A stretch of 64,000 nucleotides of DNA from JAJFUI01 sp963754135 (GCA_963754135.1 CAVWEY010000003.1:2108001-2172000); one strand, 5' to 3'. Counted from the first letter of the stretch, positions 7,889-18,849 are shown. Notes: generated by a model from the letters alone, not told the origin. Translations and numbers: made by a program.

Positions 7889-10800
7889 CCCGTCGCGCTT
7901 GGCCAAGGGTAGGCGTGGTCCTTGATGTCACGATAGTTCTTGTCCAGGGCGGGCTGCATCAAGACAATTGCCGCCAATCGCCGCGCCATGTTCGTTACTT
8001 CGCGGGCTTCTTCGGGCTTGAGCGCGCGGCCGAGCAACTTCTCCTCGCGGTAGCTCAGCCATTTCTTGATGACCTGATACCCGCCGATGTAATACTCCCA
8101 CACGCCAAGCGGGATGTTGCGCCAATAGGCCGCCTCGTTCAAAAACACGTCGCAGGTCGTCTCGCCGAGTAGCCGCCGGGCATCCTTGGCGGGCAATCCG
8201 CGCGCCGATGCTTCCGCGTCGATTGCCTTGGCTTCGCCCTCATCGTACTGGCGTTCGGCCAGCTTGCCCTTCGCCGGCATGACGACGCCCGCCTTGCCAA
8301 AATGTCCCCAGCCGGCCGTGACCGCCAAGTCGTTGCCCGCTGCGTCAATCTCCCCTCCGCCGACCTTGGTTATCAAGCCGATGGTCTTGAGCGCGGGGGC
8401 AATTTTGCCGGACGTTACACCGGGCACGTCGGCGTCGGTGTCCAGCAGGGCCGCGATTTGCTCGCCCAGTGCCGCCGACGTTTCCAGGGCCTTACGGGAA
8501 ACCGGCAAGGGGATGCGCGGCCAGTTGCGCCGAATCCCGTCGGCGTTCTCGGTCAGATAGGCTGGGCTATAGCCAATGGCCAAGGCGTGCATCCAAATCA
8601 GCCCTGCCGCCTCAGCGTTGGCGTCCGGATTCTTGAGTTTCATTGCGCAAGTATTCGCGGGCGTGCGCCGACAAGTTGGCAACCGGCTCGCCCACCTCCG
8701 GTTTCTCGCCCAGCGCGGCAAAGAGGGTGGCTTCGGCCTCCCTTTCCAGTCGCGATCCATTTCTCAGCCGAATCGGAAAGTGCCTGGCGTGGCCGGAAAT
8801 TGCGTCGTAGTCGCATACGACCCGCGAGAAGAAAAATGAGGGACCCTCCGGCGATTTGTCGGCCGTGTCGCGGGTGATGAAAAACGAGTTCCCGGCGAAA
8901 ACTTGCTTCAATAACTGCGGGCTCGGGCGAGAAAACAGAGGCTGAACGGCCGCGTCAAGGTATGCCGACCGCACGTCGAACGGCTTAAAGGGATAACGCA
9001 CGATCCTTTTGGGCTGGAATGCAACTTTTCCCTTTAACCCGGCACGCGATTCCTTGGCGTGGAACTCGCCCGAAGACTGCATAAATCGGGGTTCTACGAG
9101 CTGAATCTCGCTGTCCTCGATTTCTGAGTTCAGGTACGTCTTCAAGCATTCAAACTCCCCCGCGTCCGAAGAGATTCGGATGAGCGAATTGCCGCGCCTT
9201 TCCACCGGTCCGTTAAACGGCGCCACGGCGCAAAGTTCGGTGAGCTTCGGCCAGTCGGTGTAGTTTGCAGCGACCTCTTCGGGGCGGAAGGAGAAACGGT
9301 TCTCCGAGCGAGGTCTGGCGAGCGGGTACGCGTTGTCAAATCTCTTTGCCGCGAGAGTGTGGAGCAAATGTTTACGCCGCTCAGCGGCCTTCGCATCATC
9401 AATATCATCGCGGAAGCGAATTCGGGCCGGTCGCTTTCGCGGCTTCCCAGTCTTCACCCAAAGCGATGTTGCCACGCCCTGTTGGATGCCAACAGAGAAT
9501 CCGCTGATGGCAAAGATGGTTTCGCTGGTTCGCCCATCCGGGGCATATTCCGAAATCTTCCGGTTGCCATGCAGATTTTCGATCCAGAACTTATCGAACG
9601 ACTCCAACAAGTGTTTCCGCAGCACCACGAAAGACGGCTCGGAAATCCATGAGTGATTGGAGATGAACGACACGACGCCCCTTCCGCTCATCTCGGCGAT
9701 ACGCCGCTCGGCCAAGCGGAAAAAACGGACGTATAGGTCGTCAAGGTTGAATTTTTTGATTCCCCAGCCGCCGGAAGCCACCGGCTTGTTAAGCCCCACC
9801 TTGTACGGCTCGACCAGCCCCTGCTCTTCTTCGGGGCTTACGCCGGCGAAGGCATTGTAAGGGGGATTGCCAAGCACCACCAGAATCTTCCTGTCCCGCT
9901 TGACATGTTCGGCCGCGTCGCGCTCCTCTTCAAGCTCGGCCCAGGACATGATGTGCTGCTTGGGCCCCGTGGGCGGCTCCCAGCCGGTCAGGGCGTTGGT
10001 CAGATACACACCGACGCGCTCGCCCTTCTTTTGCGAGAGCGGCGCGCCTTGGGTTTGCAGCATCAGCCCCAATTGCAGGTGCGACACCACAAAGGGCGCA
10101 GGCATTATCTCAAAGCCGAATACCCGGTTCATCGCCGCTTGTTTCAGGTCCGACGCTACCAGTGCGTCGCCGCCCTTGTCGCGCAGCGTGGCCCCGATGG
10201 TGCGCAACACTTCGACCAGATACGCCCCCGTGCCGCAACAGGGGTCCAGGACGATCACGTTGGGATCAGCCAGCCCGTCGGGAAGGTCAAGTTCCTCACG
10301 CAAGACACGATCCACGCGGGCCACCTGATACTTGACGATCTCCGGCGGCGTGTACCAGACGCCTAACGCCTTGCGCAGTTCGGGGTCGTAGGCTTCCAGG
10401 AACGGTTCGTAGAAGTATTGAACCGCGTGTTCGTCCTCAAAGCGACTGAAGAACTCGCCCCGATCCACGCGGTTCAAGACGCCGGCGGCCCAATCCAACA
10501 GTTCCACCAGTCCCAGCGGCCCCAGCCGGCTCGGCTTGGCCACTTCCTCATACAGGGTTCGGATGAAGGGAATGTGCAACGACCATTCCGCGGTTCGCCA
10601 ATCAAACTTCGCCTTCGCGCCGGGGTTGTCTTTGTGCCAGCGGACCCACGCGGAAAAGACGCCGTAGAAGAGCGTTTGCACCAACGTTGAGCGGAAGAAG
10701 TGCTCGCCCTTCTCTTCGGTGAACTTCATTCCCAAGGCATCTTCCAGGGCGGATCGGATGGTTTGCAGGGCCGGCAGTTGCTTCTGCTGCTCGACGCGAA

Positions 10801-11503
10801 AGAGGGCATCGCGGGCGTAGGACGCCAAGAACGACGCCACGTCTTTCGGCTTCACCAGGGGCGCGGCGTGAAGGCAAGCCCGCTTGATGAACTCGATGAA
10901 TTGCTGGCCCTTCAATTGGGCCGTGCCGCGCGGATGCGCGGCTCTGTGTTGCCAGAAATCACGCTCGTCGTCGGCCAGGGCGAAGGCCTCGCGTTCCAGC
11001 GGCAGCCCGTTGGGACCGCGTTCCACGATCAGGAACTCGCGCAGGTTGGACACGATCACGATGCCGTAGGTCTTCAAGTAGTCCTTGACCTGCTGGCTTG
11101 CGGCAATCGCCCTCACGTGGGGTTTCGTGCCCTTGGCCTCGATAGCACCGCGGGAGGGGAGCTGACCGGTTTTGGGCGCGGCATCCGCTTGACGCTGAAA
11201 TTGATCGGCGCTGAAGAGCCCGCCGTCGGGCAAGCCCGCGCCCACGTTCTTGAGGTTCATCACGCAGCGGACTTTGGGCTTGAGCGTCTTGCCCACCGCG
11301 TTGAACAGGTTGGCCAGGGCGGGGTAGTAGGACGTTTCGGGAACGCCGGCCCCCGTGGAACGGACCGCCTTCAACTCGCCAAGGTACTCCTCAAGGATGC
11401 CCTGTCCGGTCCCGCCACCTGCGCCGTCGGCTTCGGGCAGGCTATTTTCGTCGGAGGCAGTCGCGGTGCCGGCCAAACTGCCCTTGGGCTTCTTCCTGGC
11501 CAT
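7885..11503 (-). CDS. type ISP-like DNA methyltransferase/nuclease (one frame break)
   Basis: Large restriction-modification enzyme of about 1205 residues. The N-terminus has a PD-(D/E)xK-like nuclease signature (GLPDGGLF ... AIEAKG, about residues 85-120). Then come an N6-adenine methyltransferase core with motif I VLDPCCGTGAYL (about residue 405) and motif IV VLGNPPYNAF (about 530), and a C-terminal target-recognition region ending VWEYYIGGYQVIKKWLSYRE, typical of type ISP enzymes. The SF2 helicase block of full type ISP proteins is absent, so it could cut without translocation, like type IIG. Near 8640 one extra base breaks the frame (…AREYLR, then KLKNPDANAEAAG). It is convergent with glcF and the stop codons overlap in CTAG (7885-7888). 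A separate specificity or helicase partner is not seen. Confidence 0.82.
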
Positions 11504-11722
11504 TGGTGGTATCCTGCCTTCAAGGGGTTACCCTCAACAAGATACCGCCTTCCCACGGAATTGGGAAGTCACCCGCCGAAGCCGTGTTACTGCGGTGTCG
11601 ATTACTGCCCCCCCGCCGCGACAGGCCCGGCTGCTATCAATGCTAGCGGAGACCCGAGGGGGCAACTTCCCTTGTCATGCCGGAGGGAGTTTGCTAAGGT
11701 CCGCCCACTTGGAGGCCGCGGC

Positions 11723-12500
11723 ATGAAGAAGCGAGCCGTTTCCCTGGAAGCGAAGGCCGCCGCGGGGCTGTGCTCCGCCAGCCTGCTGCTCTACCTGGTC
11801 CACTACGCCTGCTTCGGCGACGTGCCGTATCTCTGGCTCTCGGTCCTGACGAACCTGGCCTTCCTGCCCATTTCCGTGCTGGTGGTCACGCTGATTATCG
11901 ACCGGCTGTTGTCCGCCCGCGAAAGGGCCATGCGGCGGGAAAAGCTGCGGATGCTGATCTCCGTCTTCTTTAGCAGCCTGGGCAACGAGTTGCTGGCGAT
12001 CCTGTTCCGTTGCGATGCGAGCGTGTACGGACCCCGCGGCCGCACGGGCCCGGCGGAGCGGTGGGCGGCACCGCGGCCCGGCCGGGTCAACGTGGTCGTG
12101 GCCTGCCGCTGCCACGAGGTCCACGTCGAGCAGGCCGACCTGGAACAGCTCCGCAGCCTGCTCATGCGGAAGCTGGACATCCTGCTGCGGCTCTTGGAGA
12201 ACCCCAGCCTGCACGAGCACGAGACTTTCGCGGAGTTGCTGCGGGCGGTCTTCCATCTCGAAGAAGAAACTCTCGTTGAAGGACGACCTCCATCAAATCT
12301 CGGCGGCCGACCACGAACATCTCGGCAGCGACGTGAACCGTTGTTACGGGCTGCTGGTGCGGGAGTGGGACGACTATCTGGATTACCTTGAGGGGAACTA
12401 CCCTTATCTGTTCTCGCTGGCGCTGCGGACGAATCCGCTTTGCATCTGTTCCGACAAGGCCCAACGGCGCGAGGATTATGCCGCGGTCGAGGCGGCATGA
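11723..12500 (+). CDS. conserved membrane protein with two N-terminal helices (one frame break)
   Basis: Unknown function. The start MKKRAVSLEAKAAAGLCSAS is followed by two hydrophobic helices (about residues 12-28 and 33-58), then a basic, helical cytoplasmic-looking part with ISVFFSSLGNELLAILFR and ends with NYPYLFSLALRTNP. GGAGG at 11711-11715 supports the start. The first frame ends wrongly after FHLEEE near 12275; one base shift restores LKDDLHQISAADHEHLGSDVNRCY and the stop at 12498, giving about 258 residues. I recall similar uncharacterised proteins in other bacteria but cannot name a family. Confidence 0.6.
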
Positions 12501-12540
12501 AGGGGATTCGGCGTCCGCGGCGGAGTCGGTGAGTTTCATT

Positions 12541-12652
12541 GCCCTCACGCCAGCCATAACCATAACCCTCTCCCGGAGGAAGAGGGGACATTGGGTATGG
12601 CCCTCACCCCAGCCCTCACCCGGAGGGGGAGGGGACATTGGGTGTAACCATT
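12541..12652. repeat. two tandem copies of a CCCTCACCC/GGAGGGG repeat
   Basis: Two successive units of about 55 bases share CCCTCAC.CCAGCC, then CTCxCCCGGAGG and AGGGGACATTGGGT. The units are degenerate palindromes in the gap before a secreted-protein gene. No coding potential is seen in 12501-12722. Confidence 0.6.
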
Positions 12653-12722
12653 CCGCCCCCCGCCGTGTATACACTGGCAGTTCGGGTCCGTTACAATTAC
12701 TCTTACAGGAGCGAGGTGAAAC

Positions 12723-13697
12723 ATGCGAGTGCATCTAAGTCTGGCAGTGGTGGCGGTTTTCGGATTGGTGGCCTTGGCCCAGGCCGAGCCATTGAATCTG
12801 AAGCAGGTCTCCGCCGGCGCGAAGTGGGTGGCACAGGTGGACGTCGACGCCGCCCATGCGTCGATCGTGCTGAAAAACGCCCGCGAGAAGTTTCTCAGCG
12901 ACCATCCGGAGGCCCAGGTGATCCTGGCGGGGATCCGCGAGGTCTGGAAGTTCGATTGCCAGAAAGACCTCCACGGGCTGACCTTCTACGGCGAGAAGCT
13001 GAAGAAAGACACCGGCGTGGTGCTGGTCCATGCCCAGCGCGACGAGAAGCTCTCGAATCTCTTGGTGGAGAAGGCCAAGGCGGCGGCGGACCATCAGGAG
13101 ACCGCCTATGGAAAGTACACGCTGTACACCTGGACCCACGACAAGGGGCGGAAGCACCAACGGAGCATGACCGGCGTGTTCTATGGGACGGACATCCTCA
13201 TTTTCGCCGCCTCGATTGATGAGGCGAAGGCCGCCCTGGACGTGTTGGACGGCACGAAGCCGAGCCTGGCCGGCACGGACTCGCCGCTGGCCGCCGCGGT
13301 TCCGCCAGGGGCGATCCTGGTCGCCCGCGCGATCGGCATTGCCGACGCCGACCTGCCGCACAAGCACCCCCTGGCTAAGCAGATCGACGCCCTGGCGCTG
13401 GCGGTTGGCGAGTACCAAGGCGAGTCGTTCTTCGACGCCAAGCTGACCGTGAAGCAGCCGGAACTGGCCCAGACTATGAAGGCCGTCGTGGAAGGCGTGC
13501 AGGCGATCGCCACAATTGTACACGCCGACGACGCCGAAGCGATGAAGCTCATCAGCCCCTTGAAGGTGGCGGCCGAGGGGAACGTGTTGAGCATCGAGTG
13601 GCGTGCCCCGGCCGAAACGGTTTGGGCCCACGCCCAGAAGATGTGCGAGAAGATGAAGGCCCACATGGAGAAGATGAAGGGCCATTGGGGAAAATGA
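12723..13697 (+). CDS. secreted hypothetical protein
   Basis: 324 residues with a clear signal peptide (VHLSLAVVAVFGLVALAQA, cleavage after AQA). The mature part has alternating beta/alpha segments with no catalytic motif I can name, and a Lys/Met-rich helical tail (MCEKMKAHMEKMKGHWGK). GAGGTG just upstream of ATG 12723 is a good ribosome site. Its overall style resembles planctomycete exported proteins of unknown role. Confidence 0.65.
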   Translation: MRVHLSLAVVAVFGLVALAQAEPLNLKQVSAGAKWVAQVDVDAAHASIVLKNAREKFLSDHPEAQVILAGIREVWKFDCQKDLHGLTFYGEKLKKDTGVVLVHAQRDEKLSNLLVEKAKAAADHQETAYGKYTLYTWTHDKGRKHQRSMTGVFYGTDILIFAASIDEAKAALDVLDGTKPSLAGTDSPLAAAVPPGAILVARAIGIADADLPHKHPLAKQIDALALAVGEYQGESFFDAKLTVKQPELAQTMKAVVEGVQAIATIVHADDAEAMKLISPLKVAAEGNVLSIEWRAPAETVWAHAQKMCEKMKAHMEKMKGHWGK

Positions 13698-13724
13698 AAG
13701 GCCGCTAGGAGAGGCGTCCGCCGG

Positions 13725-13800
13725 GGTGGCGCGCCTGAGCAACGAAGGGCGTGGCAGAGGGCCGGACCACGCCCTTCGCTACGCTCAGGGACGTGCCACC
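13725..13800. repeat. inverted repeat of the GGTGGCACGCCC type
   Basis: GGTGGC at the left end pairs with GTGCCACC at the right. Inside, GAAGGGCGTGG and CCACGCCCTTC form the main stem, with some mismatches. It lies between the secreted-protein gene and the sigma factor. Related cores occur at 37799-37828 and 50575-50654. Confidence 0.65.
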
Positions 13801-13819
13801 GGAAGAAAAGTAGGCCCGC

Positions 13820-14454
13820 ATGGTTCCCGACCCCGCCCTGGCGTCAACCAGCGACGAGCAACTCGCCTGCCGGGCGCAGCGGGGCTGCGCGGCCAGTTTC
13901 GAGCAGTTGCTGCGGCGGTTCCAGACCCCGGTGCTGCAATTCCTGCGGCATCGGGGTCCGGCCGCCGACGCCGAGGACCTGCTGCAAGAGACGTTTCTGC
14001 GGGCGTACGAGAACCTGCACCGCTACCGGCCGCGGTGGGCTTTTTCGGCGTGGCTGTTCACCATCGCCCGGCGGACGAGCATCAACCATCGCCGCCGGAC
14101 GCGGCCGGGCACGGACCCGGCGGCGGTCGAGACGGCGGCCTCCCCCGGCCCGGAGCCGCTCGATGCGCTGGTGGCCGCCGAGAGCCGCCGCCGGCTGTGG
14201 GACCTCGCCGCCGGAGTGCTCTCCGAGGAGCAGATGACCGCCGTGTGGCTGCACTACGTTGAGGACATGCCGGCCCGGGAGATCGCCCTGGTGCTGGGGC
14301 GTTCCCGCGGATCGGTGAAGACCGCGTTGTTTGCGCCCGGAAGAAGTTGCTGCCGCTGCTGGGCGAATTCGACGGCCGGCGGCGGCAGCGGGAAGCGTTG
14401 CCCGAGCGGACTTCGCCGCGGCGCGTCGAGAAGGCGGGGGCCGTCTATGCCTAG
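13820..14454 (+). CDS. ECF-type RNA polymerase sigma factor (one frame break)
   Basis: Directs RNA polymerase to stress or envelope promoters. Region 2 is seen in FEQLLRRFQTPVLQFLRHR, DAEDLLQETFLRAYENL and WLFTIARRTSINHRRR; region 4 in LSEEQMTAVWLHYVEDMPAREIALVLGRSRGSVKTALF. Near 14332 one base is missing; restoring it gives RARKKLLPLLGEFDGRR and a stop at 14452-14454 for about 211 residues. The next gene starts at 14447, overlapping by eight bases, and has the position of an anti-sigma factor. Confidence 0.85.
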
Positions 14455-15078
14455 AAACCAGAACCAACCCGACGTCCAACGGACGCAATCCCACTTGCTG
14501 CAACCGCTGGGCTTCGATCCGCTTGCGGACCAACTCCGGCAAGAGGCGATCGAGTCGTGGCCGGACTTCTCCGAGAAACTCCACCAGCGCGTTCTGCGTG
14601 CCATCGGGCGCGTCGGGCTGGGGCAGTGCCGGCCGAGAAAAGGGGACAGTCCCCGACCAACCTTCGGTCGGTGCCCGCCGGAACGGCCCGAAGGGTGCTT
14701 CGCACAAATGGGGACTGTCCCCTTTTTTCGGCCCGGCGCCGGCAGCGCGCCCTGGCGGCCCTGCTGGCGGCGGCCTCCGTGCTATGCGCGGCGGCGATCG
14801 GCTGGCGAATCCACGACGGCCGGGCCACGGCCGCCCGAACCGCAACGATCGAGCAGAACGCCGGCGAGTTTGCGTCTCAGATCGCGCTGCCGTGGTCGGC
14901 GGGCGACTTGCTCTCCGAGGAGGACCTGGCCGATCAGGCGGCGGCCGGCTTCGACAATCTGCTCAGTTCCGCCGGCCTGTCGCCGCAGTCCGGCCCGCTG
15001 GCGGATGACGCCCGATTGGCCGCCGACACGCTGCTGCGGCGGCTTCCAATCGACGTGGAATTGGCCGAATCGCCGTGA
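14447..15078 (+). pseudogene. putative membrane-anchored anti-sigma factor, interrupted by a palindrome
   Basis: The N-terminal half (MPRNQNQPDVQ ... SEKLHQRVLRAIG) is in one frame. After an inserted inverted repeat (14638-14726) the continuation is in another frame: RRQRALAALLAAASVLCAAAIGWRI, a membrane helix, then an Ala/Leu-rich outer domain ending IDVELAESP. This topology and the overlap with the sigma gene fit an anti-sigma factor. No zinc-binding HxxxCxxC motif is seen. The repeat breaks the reading frame, so the protein may be inactive unless another base error compensates. Confidence 0.55.
14638..14726. repeat. GGGGACAGTCCCC-type long inverted repeat inside a gene
   Basis: Perfect 17-bp arms at 14638-14654 and 14710-14726 (AAAAGGGGACAGTCCCC and complement), with a small inner hairpin GACCAACCTTCGGTCGG. 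It interrupts the putative anti-sigma gene. Confidence 0.85.
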
Positions 15079-15089
15079 TTACCGAAAGA

Positions 15090-15149
15090 GGTCTTGGGGC
15101 TTAGGTCTTGGGCCTTGGTGCCAAGACCCAAGACCTAAGCCCCAAGACC
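15090..15149. repeat. 22-bp perfect inverted repeat (GGTCTTGGGGCTTAGG type)
   Basis: Left arm 15090-15111 and right arm 15128-15149 are exact complements, built from repeated TCTTGGG/CCCAAGA units. It sits just after the anti-sigma stop and could act as a terminator hairpin, though no T-run follows. Confidence 0.7.
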
Positions 15150-15192
15150 ACAATGTTCCCGCGATCCGCTCGCGAACGGATGGATCACCGCC

Positions 15193-15783
15193 ATGCCGAC
15201 CGGCACGCCTCTTGCCGCCGTTCAAGCCGACGCGCCGAGGCCGAAACTCCGCTGGTATCAGTACAGCCTGCGGTCGCTAATGCTGTTCGTGCTGGTCTGC
15301 GCCATCGCGTGCAGTTGGTTCGCCACGAGGATGGAGCGGGCGAGGAGGCAGAAGGCGGCGGTGGAGGCGATAACAGAGTCGAGGACGAACGTCGGCGTCC
15401 TCTACGATGACGTAGCCGGCGACGATGGGCGATTGGACTTGTCCAAGGCCACGTCGCCACACGATGCGGGGTGGTTGGAGCGGTTGCTGGGCCGGGATTT
15501 TTTCCACAGCGCCAGGGGTGTTGACAATATTGCGCACATTGACTTTCCACCCGGATTCGTCCCTCCCGTTCAGGACATCCCCATCGAGACGCTAAGGCGT
15601 CTTAAGGACATGCCGGACCTCCGGAACTTGGATCTCGATGGGATGAACATCACGGATGCGGACCTGCAATACATTCTGCCGCTGGTGCAATTGAGACACC
15701 TCAACCTCTCTTACACCAAGGTCACCGGCGCGGGCGTCAAGAGGCTCCAGGAAGCGTTGCCGAACTGCAAGATCGACCGTTGA
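15193..15783 (+). CDS. single-pass membrane protein with leucine-rich repeats
   Basis: 196 residues. A short cytoplasmic N-terminus with RWYQYSLRSLMLFVLVCAIACSWF gives one membrane helix (about residues 23-45), a layout common in planctomycete proteins. The C-terminal third (LRNLDLDGMNITDADLQYILPL, LRHLNLSYTKVTGAGVKRL) shows two leucine-rich repeats, likely for protein binding outside the cytoplasm. Function unknown. Confidence 0.65.
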   Translation: MPTGTPLAAVQADAPRPKLRWYQYSLRSLMLFVLVCAIACSWFATRMERARRQKAAVEAITESRTNVGVLYDDVAGDDGRLDLSKATSPHDAGWLERLLGRDFFHSARGVDNIAHIDFPPGFVPPVQDIPIETLRRLKDMPDLRNLDLDGMNITDADLQYILPLVQLRHLNLSYTKVTGAGVKRLQEALPNCKIDR

Positions 15784-15809
15784 GACCAAGCGTTCGCGGC
15801 CGGTGACAC

Positions 15810-16445
15810 CTACCCGCCGGGCCGTTTCAGCCGGTAATCGTTCGGATCGAGACAGGCGTTGTACAGCGCCCGGTCGATCTCGATCCAGTCGGTCTTGTTG
15901 ATGCCGCGGACGTTCTCGTAGGTTGGGCTGACGGGAAATGCGCAGGCCAATTTGATCCAGCGGTCTTGAGCAATCGAGATGCTGCGGACCTCGTTGGCCA
16001 CCTCGGAAAGGTCCTGATCCTGACTGAAGATCAGCGCCACGTCGTATTGGTTCTCGCGCGCGATGCGCACCGCGTCCAAGGCGATGCGGATGTCGATCCC
16101 CTTCTCTTGGCCGACCAGGACAGTCGTTCTTGCGCCGCCGGGAAGTTGGGCCGTCTGATTGCGGTATTTCAGGTGGCGCGAATAGGTGTGAATTCCCCGT
16201 TTGCCCATGCTCGCCAGTTTGGCCGTCCAAAAGTGGTTCCAGAAGCGATCGTCCTTGATGCTGGGCAGGCCCGTATAGAAACACGTCTGACGAAGCGCCC
16301 AACCCCTCAAACGGCAGACGCCTCTGGCTAGGGCCAATGGGTCATAGTTCGGCCAATTGTAGCCGAATGCCTTCTTGACCGCGTAGAAGAGGTTCTGGCC
16401 GTCGAAGAACGCAACGGTCCGTTTCTGCGAGGGTTCGGCCGGCAT
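15810..16445 (-). CDS. NYN-domain (PIN-like) ribonuclease
   Basis: 211 residues with the NYN/LabA fold: FFDGQNLFYAVKKAF (first Asp), KGIDIRIALDAVRIA (second) and ALIFSQDQDLSEVANEV (third), the acidic residues that bind metal in this nuclease family. Members probably cleave RNA. ATG 16445 is chosen over one at 16478 because it has AAGGAAA upstream. No neighbour suggests a substrate. 16446-16657 holds no gene; a small hairpin CCCCGCA/TGCGGGG lies near 16490-16522. Confidence 0.78.
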   Translation of the reverse strand: MPAEPSQKRTVAFFDGQNLFYAVKKAFGYNWPNYDPLALARGVCRLRGWALRQTCFYTGLPSIKDDRFWNHFWTAKLASMGKRGIHTYSRHLKYRNQTAQLPGGARTTVLVGQEKGIDIRIALDAVRIARENQYDVALIFSQDQDLSEVANEVRSISIAQDRWIKLACAFPVSPTYENVRGINKTDWIEIDRALYNACLDPNDYRLKRPGG

Positions 16446-16657
16446 GAGTCGTTTCCTTTGCCACGTGCGGATTGGCAAGAAACAAATAACCCCGCAAGAG
16501 GCCTTTCGGCAAGTCCTGCGGGGAGTAGATGCTAGTCATAGTATCGGCTATTCCGTCGTGAGAGTCAAGGGGTGCGCGACCGTTTTTCCGGCGGCGTCAC
16601 CTCTCTCCCGCCCCATGCCTGCGGCGTTCCTCGAACGGCAAATCTGAAAGCTGACCG

Positions 16658-18849
16658 CTACTCCGGCGTCCAGAGTTTTCCGCCGCTGCCGGGCTGGGCG
16701 CTGTCGGGGGTCCAGAGGCCGCCGGGCGCGGCGGCGGGTTCCTCGACGCCGGCCATCGCCGCCTCTTCTTCCTCGGGCAGCGTGACCGGCGTGCCGTCGG
16801 GACGCAACAGGCCGACGTCGATCATCATTTGCGTCAGGGCCTCGCCCACGCCCGGCTCTTCGACGTGACGGCTTTGGATGTGTTCCAACAGCCGGACGGC
16901 ATTGGGGCCGTCGCGGTGGGCGAAGTGGAAGGAGAGTTCCATCAGGTCCCAGGAGGCGTGGGACTGGCCCTTGGTTTCGGCCGCGCGGCGGCCCTGGGCG
17001 ACGAAGTCCAGCGCCCGGTCGAGGTCCTCTTCGGTCCGGGCCAGCGTGGCGTAGGCGTGCTGTTGTTCGTCCGAGCCGGCCAGGCTGGGGCGGCCGATCA
17101 CCGCCTGGGCGAACTTCCGCAGGGCGGGCCGGACGGCGAACGCCCCCGCCCGGTAATGGGCCGAGATCAGGTCCTCGTCGGAGAGCCCCTCGACCGTCAG
17201 CCGTGCCAGCCGCACCAGCGGCACGTCCATCAGCGGCTGCTCATGCGGGTCGATGGGGCCGAGCGCCGGCAAGCCCAGCCGCGTGCGAAGTTCGTTGAAG
17301 TCGATGTCGCCCGGCAGCCGCTCCGCCCAGTGTTCCAAGACCATAACGGCCGCCAGCAATTTGACGCCATCGTAGGGCAGGTTGGCAATCTGCCCCACCT
17401 CATCTTGCGGCAGGCTGGAAGCCTGCCCTACGTTGGCGGCGGCTTCGCGGGGCGTGTGGCCGTCGAGCGCCCCCAGCTTCAGGTCCGGCCAACGGTTGAG
17501 GACCGCGTCGCGGGCGTGCTCGATGGTCAGGGTGCGGAGTTGCTCGGACGAGGCGCCCGCGGCGGCAGCCACGACCCGCGCAGCAATCGCACCGTGGCGG
17601 ACTGGTGGCCGAGGACCTCTTGCGTTGGCTCCGGTTCGATGGCATCGCCGGCCGCTTCGCGGAGCATTGCGTTGACGGCGGCCAACTCGTCGGCCGCCAC
17701 CGGCGCCATCTCCAGCCGGGCCTCGCGGTCGGTCTGCCGGCCGAAGAGCAAGGCATGGCCGAGCGATCGCGGCATGGTGTCGAGGGTCAGCCCCTCGGCC
17801 GATTCCAACGGAGGGCGGTCCAAAAGCATGTAGGCCCCTTTCGGCGGCGGCGTCTGGCCGTCGCTCAGTTGGGCCGGATCGAAGGGAAGGGGCCGGAACC
17901 GCGGCGACGACAGAAACGCCTCGTGCGCCCGTTGGGCATCCCTGACCGTCCAGACCACCTTGAGCATCTCCAGCCGGTCGCCCAACGGGTCGTCGGCCAG
18001 GAACATGGCGGTGGCCTCGGCCTCGGCGGCGTCTTCCAGGCCGCCCTGCTCGCCGGCCCGCAAGGCCGCGTACTTCCGCCAGGCATCGGCCGCGCCGGAA
18101 TTGTCGGCCAACCGGCCGCGCAAGACGGCCAGGTTCTGCCAGACGGCCGGCGCATCGGGTACGTCGGCAGCCAGCGCAGAGAGCCGGTCGGCCGCCGTCT
18201 GCCAGTCGGCCAGTTGGGCGGGCTGCATCGCCTCGAGGAACCGGCCCTTCCAGGGCGCGGCGTCGGGGCAGTCGGCCGGCGGCGGCTCCTCGCGCAGCAG
18301 CAGCGGAACTTCCGTCGCCCGGCTGATGGCGGACAACATTTCCTCCGGCCGCCGGTCGTCTTCCATGATGTCGCATTGGAGTTCCAGCAGGGCGCGGGCG
18401 GGCAAGGGGAATCCCCTCTCGAAGAGGACGGCGGCCAGGAAACCCATTGCCTCGTAGGTGCGGCCGGCCAGTTGGCCGTCGGCGGCACGGATCGCCCGCT
18501 GCAACAAGTCCAGCGGCGTCCGCACGTCGCGCGGGGCCGCGGCAACCGCCGACTCGGCCAGGGCGACCTGGTTGTCCGGGTGTTTGGCCAGGAACTCGGC
18601 GGCGGCAGTCTTGGCGGCCTCGTGCTGTCGGGTGATCGCCAACACGCGGCATTGCAACGCCAGCAGACACGCCCGGTCCCGGTTCATCTCCTGCGCCAGC
18701 AGCCGGTCGATCTGCTGGAGGCAGGCCAGGAACTGCTCGCCCTCGAACATGCGGTCGATCTTCTGCAATTCGCCGAGGAAATCGCCGCAACAGAACTTGA
18801 TCTTCTTGCCCGTCCCGCCGGGACAAAGGGAATAGGTGTCGAGTGGCAT
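16658..18849 (-). CDS. SEC-C motif protein with TPR-like helical repeats (one frame break)
   Basis: About 730 residues. The N-terminus has the zinc-binding SEC-C pattern CPGGTGKKIKFCC, followed by long Ala/Leu-rich helices resembling tetratricopeptide repeats (LLALQCRVLAITRQHEAA, AVWQNLAVLRGRLADNSGAADAW). The C-terminus ends LWTPDS...KLWTPE. Near 17585 one base is missing; the frame then continues ARVVAAAAGASSEQLRTL. Residues encoded by 17372-17431 (VGQASSLPQDEVGQIANLP) are a palindromic insertion read in frame. Function unknown; the SEC-C motif in SecA binds SecB or ribosomes. Confidence 0.65.
17372..17431. repeat. GTAG...CTAC palindrome pair inside the SEC-C gene
   Basis: GTAGGGCAG starts at 17372, with GGGCAGGTT-GGC-AATCTGCCC as a hairpin (one G-U). 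GGCAGGCT-GGA-AGCCTGCC (17409-17427) is then followed by CTAC. The layout, with an outer GTAG/CTAC and a GGA loop, matches the RAYT-linked repeats at 39-44.6 kb, but the stems differ. Confidence 0.75.
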
